Below, in pieces: positions 13,145 to 15,763 of a stretch of DNA of 15,763 bases. Below the pieces are notes generated by a model. It had not been told where the DNA came from and ran no database searches. It saw nothing but the letters and a program-made list of their open reading frames with translations. Numbering within the stretch: the first letter of the stretch is position 1; the number at the start of each line of letters is the position of its first letter. The translations under genes were made by a program, and so were the position numbers. Source of the DNA: Firmicutes bacterium UBA1426 (GTDB taxonomy: Bacteria > Bacillota > Clostridia > Peptostreptococcales > Anaerovoracaceae); assembly GCA_002329675.1 (NCBI GenBank), contig DCUA01000059.1, positions 5,229 to 20,991 on the forward strand. The letters are read 5' to 3'.

Positions 13145-14263
13145 ATGAACAAAGAGTTTATTTTTGCGATGGATGCACTGGAAAAGGAAAGGGAAATATC
13201 AAAAGACCTGCTGATAGAGGCCATCGAATCCGCATTGGTATCTGCCTATAAAAAGAACTACGGCACCTCCCAGAATGTCAGGGTCAGCATAGACCGTGAG
13301 CAGGGAGATATCGATGTTTTCATGAGAAAAGATGTAGTGGAAGAAGTAACGGACCCCTTCATTGAAGTGTCCTTAGAAGAAGCGAGAGCCATCGACCCGG
13401 AGTATGAGCTGGGTGATGTGATCGAATACAGAGTTACCCCGAAAGACTTCGGAAGGATCGCTGCGCAGACTGCTAAACAGGTAGTAGTACAGAGAATTCG
13501 TGAAGCTGAGAGAGGAATGGTCTATGAGGACTATATCAATCGGCAGAGCGAGATCGTTACAGGTGTAATTCACAGGATCAGCAATGAGACTGTATTTGTT
13601 AATATCGGGAAGACAGAAGGCATCCTTCCGGTCAACGAACAGGTAAAAGGGGAACGTTACATTGTAAATAGCCGCATTAAGGTATATATTATGGATGTAA
13701 AGAAAACCACGAAAGGCCCCCAGGTTTATCTGTCAAGATCTCACCCGGGTCTGGTCAAGCGTCTGTTTGAACTGGAAGTTCCGGAAATCCAGGACGGCGT
13801 GGTAGAAATCAAGAGCATTGCAAGAGAAGCCGGTTCCAGGACGAAGATCGCCGTTTATACGGAAGATGAGAATGTAGATCCCGTAGGTGCATGTGTAGGT
13901 GCCAGGGGTATTCGTGTGCAGGCAGTTGTGGATGAACTCTTTGACGAAAAAATCGATATTATAAACTGGAGCGACGATCCTGAGGAAATGATCAGCAGCG
14001 CCCTTTCGCCGGCCAAAGTGGAAAAAGTATTTATCAATGAAGAAGAGAAATCGGCTACGGTTGTAGTGCCTGATTATCAGCTTTCTCTGGCCATAGGTAA
14101 AGAAGGACAAAATGTCCGGCTTGCTGCCAAACTCTGTGGCTGGAAAATCGACATTAAGAGCCATACACAGTACTTCCCGGAATATGAAGATGGCGGATTC
14201 GATGAGGAGGACCTTCTTATCGATTATGACGGGGACGATTCTTTGGAGGAAGGATTGGAATGA
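13145..14263 (+). CDS. nusA: Transcription termination/antitermination factor NusA
   Basis: The 372-residue protein binds RNA polymerase and the nascent RNA, affecting pausing, termination and antitermination. The N-terminal polymerase-binding domain is about 1-125 (MNKEFIFAMDALEKEREISK, then FGRIAAQTAKQVVVQRIREAE at 102-122). The S1 domain is about 133-200 (VTGVIHRISNETVFVNIG, and LSRSHPGLVKRLFELEVPEI at its end). KH1 has GARG at 252-255 and KH2 has GKEG at 318-321. An acidic tail (346-372) follows; the extra C-terminal repeats of proteobacterial NusA are absent, as usual in Bacillota. Its TGA stop overlaps the ylxR ATG by four bases. Confidence 0.98.
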   Translation: MNKEFIFAMDALEKEREISKDLLIEAIESALVSAYKKNYGTSQNVRVSIDREQGDIDVFMRKDVVEEVTDPFIEVSLEEARAIDPEYELGDVIEYRVTPKDFGRIAAQTAKQVVVQRIREAERGMVYEDYINRQSEIVTGVIHRISNETVFVNIGKTEGILPVNEQVKGERYIVNSRIKVYIMDVKKTTKGPQVYLSRSHPGLVKRLFELEVPEIQDGVVEIKSIAREAGSRTKIAVYTEDENVDPVGACVGARGIRVQAVVDELFDEKIDIINWSDDPEEMISSALSPAKVEKVFINEEEKSATVVVPDYQLSLAIGKEGQNVRLAAKLCGWKIDIKSHTQYFPEYEDGGFDEEDLLIDYDGDDSLEEGLE

Positions 14264-14541
14264 AGGCGAAGAAAATCCCCATGCGACGCTGTGTCGGCTG
14301 CATGGAATCAAAGCCAAAGAAAGAATTGGTAAGGATCGTATCCAACGGGGAGGGCGGTTTGATGCTGGACCCGACAGGAAAGGCCAATGGCAGGGGCGTG
14401 TACCTTTGCCCCAATATGGAATGCATTGCCAAGGCTAAGAAGAAGAAAGCCATTAGCAGGGGACTGGAACGGGATGTAGACCCTGTAGAGCTTGATAGAA
14501 TATTTGAGGAATTGTCAGTTTATGAGAGAAAAGATCCATAG
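14260..14541 (+). CDS. ylxR: YlxR family RNA-binding protein (RnpM)
   Basis: The 93-residue protein has the family signature PMRRCVGCMESKPKKELVRIV (7-27), then DPTGKANGRGVYLCPNMECI (37-56) with paired cysteines (C11, C14, C50, C55). It is a small basic protein (DUF448); in Bacillus the homologue has been reported to bind RNase P and modulate it. It sits at its usual place between nusA and the L7Ae-like gene, overlapping nusA by ATGA and the next gene by 20 bases, so translation is probably coupled. Confidence 0.96.
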   Translation: MKAKKIPMRRCVGCMESKPKKELVRIVSNGEGGLMLDPTGKANGRGVYLCPNMECIAKAKKKKAISRGLERDVDPVELDRIFEELSVYERKDP

Positions 14542-14851
14542 TTATCTGGGATTTGCCAAGAGATCCAGAAATCTGGTCTCAGGATATAATTCCTGTATTT
14601 ACGGAATCGAACGGGGGAAAATTTATCTTCTGGTTCTGACCGCTGATCTTAGTGAGAATACAAAAAAGAAATTCCAGGCTTTGGCAGAATCCTGTAACGT
14701 TCAACTCCGCATTTACGGCACGATGAAAACTATGCAGGAGATGACGGGAGAGATCGACCGGGGTGTATACGGTATAACAGATAAAAATCTTGCGAAAGCA
14801 ATATTGGAAGAAATAGATAGATACGGGCGGAACGGTAAGAAGGAAGAGTGA
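14522..14851 (+). CDS. ylxQ: L7Ae/L30e-family ribosomal protein-like RNA-binding protein (YlxQ)
   Basis: The ATG at 14522 is chosen, with GAGGAA (14506-14511) ahead; it gives 109 residues starting MREKIHSYLGFAKRSRNLVSG, the usual family start. A longer reading from 14492 lies within ylxR. The L7Ae fold is shown by KIYLLVLTADLSENTKKKF (33-51), by QLRIYGTMKTMQEMTG (61-76) and by GVYGITDKNLAKAI (81-94). Such proteins bind kink-turn RNA; the Bacillus homologue is also named RplGA. Its stop is nine bases before the infB start. Confidence 0.94.
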   Translation: MREKIHSYLGFAKRSRNLVSGYNSCIYGIERGKIYLLVLTADLSENTKKKFQALAESCNVQLRIYGTMKTMQEMTGEIDRGVYGITDKNLAKAILEEIDRYGRNGKKEE

Positions 14852-14860
14852 GGTGTGCGT

Positions 14861-15763
14861 ATGTCTAAAAAAGTATATGAAATTGCAAAAGAGCTTGAAA
14901 TGGAAAGTAAAGAATTGCTTGAAAAGATCAACGGTATGGGAATTGTTGCAAAAAGCCACAATAGTGTCATATCGGAAATTGATGCGAAAGCAATTATGAA
15001 TATGGTCCTGCATAGCCGAACAAAGACCACAGAGACGAAGATCGTGAAAGCACCTCCGAAAAGTAAGACAGGAGATAAGGACAAGGAAGTAAAGGTGGCG
15101 GTAAAGCCTGCTACAGTAGCGACCAGGATGACACGGGAAAAACCGGCAACAAAGAAAGCAGAACCAAAGTCTCCTGCGCGGAGAGCGGCAGAACCGGTCA
15201 AAGAAACGCTCCAGATCAAAACTCCTGCCAGCGGAATACAACCACCCCTCGGTGTACCATTGCCTAAATCCGCATCTGTACAACCTCCTGCAGGTGTTCC
15301 TATGCCAAAAGCGGCTTCTATGCAAGAATTGAAGGAAAAGGATGAAAGAGAAGAAGCTGTGGCCCCTGAAACTGAAGCAAAAACCACTACAAAGGAAGCA
15401 AATATGGCAGAAGCGGTTCTTAAAAAAGAAGAAGTATCACCTAAAACTGAAGCGGAAGCTAAAAAAGAAGTAACCAAGGAAACAACCAAAGAAGCAATAA
15501 AAACTACAACTGCAGAAGTCGAAGAAAAACCTGCAGTACCAAGAGGTCTGGTAATAAAGAAGAGAGCCTCGGAAATAGCTGCAGAGGAAGCAGCCGCGGA
15601 ACAGGCTGCTAAGGCTGCTGCAGAAAAAGCAGCTAAACTCGCTGAAGAAAAGGCGGCTAAAGCCGCTGCAGAAAAAGCGGTCAAGGCCGCTGAGAGAGCT
15701 TCAAAAGCAACACCTGAACAAACAGCGGCAGATGGCAGAACATCACGTGATTCCCGTCGACCG
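14861..15763 (+). CDS. infB: Translation initiation factor IF-2, N-terminal part (3' end missing)
   Basis: The frame is open from ATG 14861 to the last base, giving 301 residues; the G domain and the rest lie beyond the window. AGGTG (14851-14855) is the binding site. The first 50 residues, MSKKVYEIAKELEMESKELLEKIN and onward, form the IF2_N helical subdomain. Residues 55-301 are a long, charged, low-complexity linker: Lys/Thr/Glu-rich, with a tandem repeat QPPxGVPxPKxASx (127-154) and an Ala/Lys/Glu coiled-coil-like stretch (about 235-285). IF-2 brings initiator tRNA to the 30S subunit. The linker varies widely between species. Its position after ylxQ confirms the call. Confidence 0.96.
   Translation, partial: MSKKVYEIAKELEMESKELLEKINGMGIVAKSHNSVISEIDAKAIMNMVLHSRTKTTETKIVKAPPKSKTGDKDKEVKVAVKPATVATRMTREKPATKKAEPKSPARRAAEPVKETLQIKTPASGIQPPLGVPLPKSASVQPPAGVPMPKAASMQELKEKDEREEAVAPETEAKTTTKEANMAEAVLKKEEVSPKTEAEAKKEVTKETTKEAIKTTTAEVEEKPAVPRGLVIKKRASEIAAEEAAAEQAAKAAAEKAAKLAEEKAAKAAAEKAVKAAERASKATPEQTAADGRTSRDSRRP
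15239..15322 (+). repeat. Two-copy 42-base tandem repeat inside infB
   Basis: Copies at 15239-15280 and 15281-15322 encode QPPLGVPLPKSASV and QPPAGVPMPKAASM. The protein match is closer than the DNA match, which suggests an old duplication kept by selection on composition. Confidence 0.75.
15605..15700 (+). repeat. Two-copy 48-base Ala/Lys/Glu repeat inside infB
   Basis: Units at 15605-15652 and 15653-15700 encode AAKAAAEKAAKLAEEK and AAKAAAEKAVKAAERA, a helical, charged linker. Confidence 0.7.

Noticed and set aside
14713..15684. Long minus-strand reading frame of 323 codons rich in Ala and Ser
   Set aside because: It is the mirror of the Ala/Lys/Glu-rich infB linker and ylxQ; low complexity in the real gene leaves few stops on the other strand. 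No known domain and it opposes a well-supported operon.

Overview
The window is a stretch of chromosome from a low-to-moderate GC Bacillota, most likely an anaerobic member of the Clostridia. Signs of this are strong GGAGG-type ribosome binding sites, tRNA genes with encoded CCA ends, a DapH-type (acetylase) lysine/peptidoglycan branch, a FeoA/FeoB pair, and the gene order rimP-nusA-ylxR-ylxQ-infB. The genus cannot be fixed from the sequence. No phage, transposon, CRISPR array or rRNA gene is visible. Both ends cut genes: a macro-domain protein at the left and infB at the right.

Left part (1-4958): the tail of a macro domain protein fused to a helix-turn-helix-like C-terminus, then a likely operon of a membrane-anchored NodB-type polysaccharide deacetylase, a bactofilin and a MazG-like nucleotide pyrophosphohydrolase, pointing to cell-wall and cell-shape work. 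After an AT-rich gap with a promoter-like site and an 8-bp inverted repeat comes a soluble histidine kinase fused to a receiver domain with no sensor domain, then dapH, encoding tetrahydrodipicolinate N-acetyltransferase.

Middle part (4959-11795): a YyaL-type thioredoxin-fold protein with its own promoter-like site converges on a minus-strand feoA-feoB ferrous iron uptake pair, with 8 bases between the two stop codons. Divergent from feoA is a pirin followed by a large DUF4153 membrane protein, probably co-transcribed.

Right part (11796-15763): a strong promoter drives five tRNA genes (Met, Asp, His, Gln, Cys) ended by a clear intrinsic terminator. A structured spacer of 94 bases separates tRNA-Gln from tRNA-Cys. 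Next is the classic translation/transcription operon rimP-nusA-ylxR-ylxQ-infB, with tight or overlapping junctions after nusA. It is preceded by a leader holding a perfect 9-bp hairpin and T-run that looks like an attenuator.

Most of the window is ordinary housekeeping DNA. The items most worth a second look are non-coding: the inter-tRNA structured spacer, the rimP leader hairpin, the inverted repeat around the tRNA promoter, and the inverted repeat embedded in the kinase promoter. No clear undescribed multi-gene system was found.
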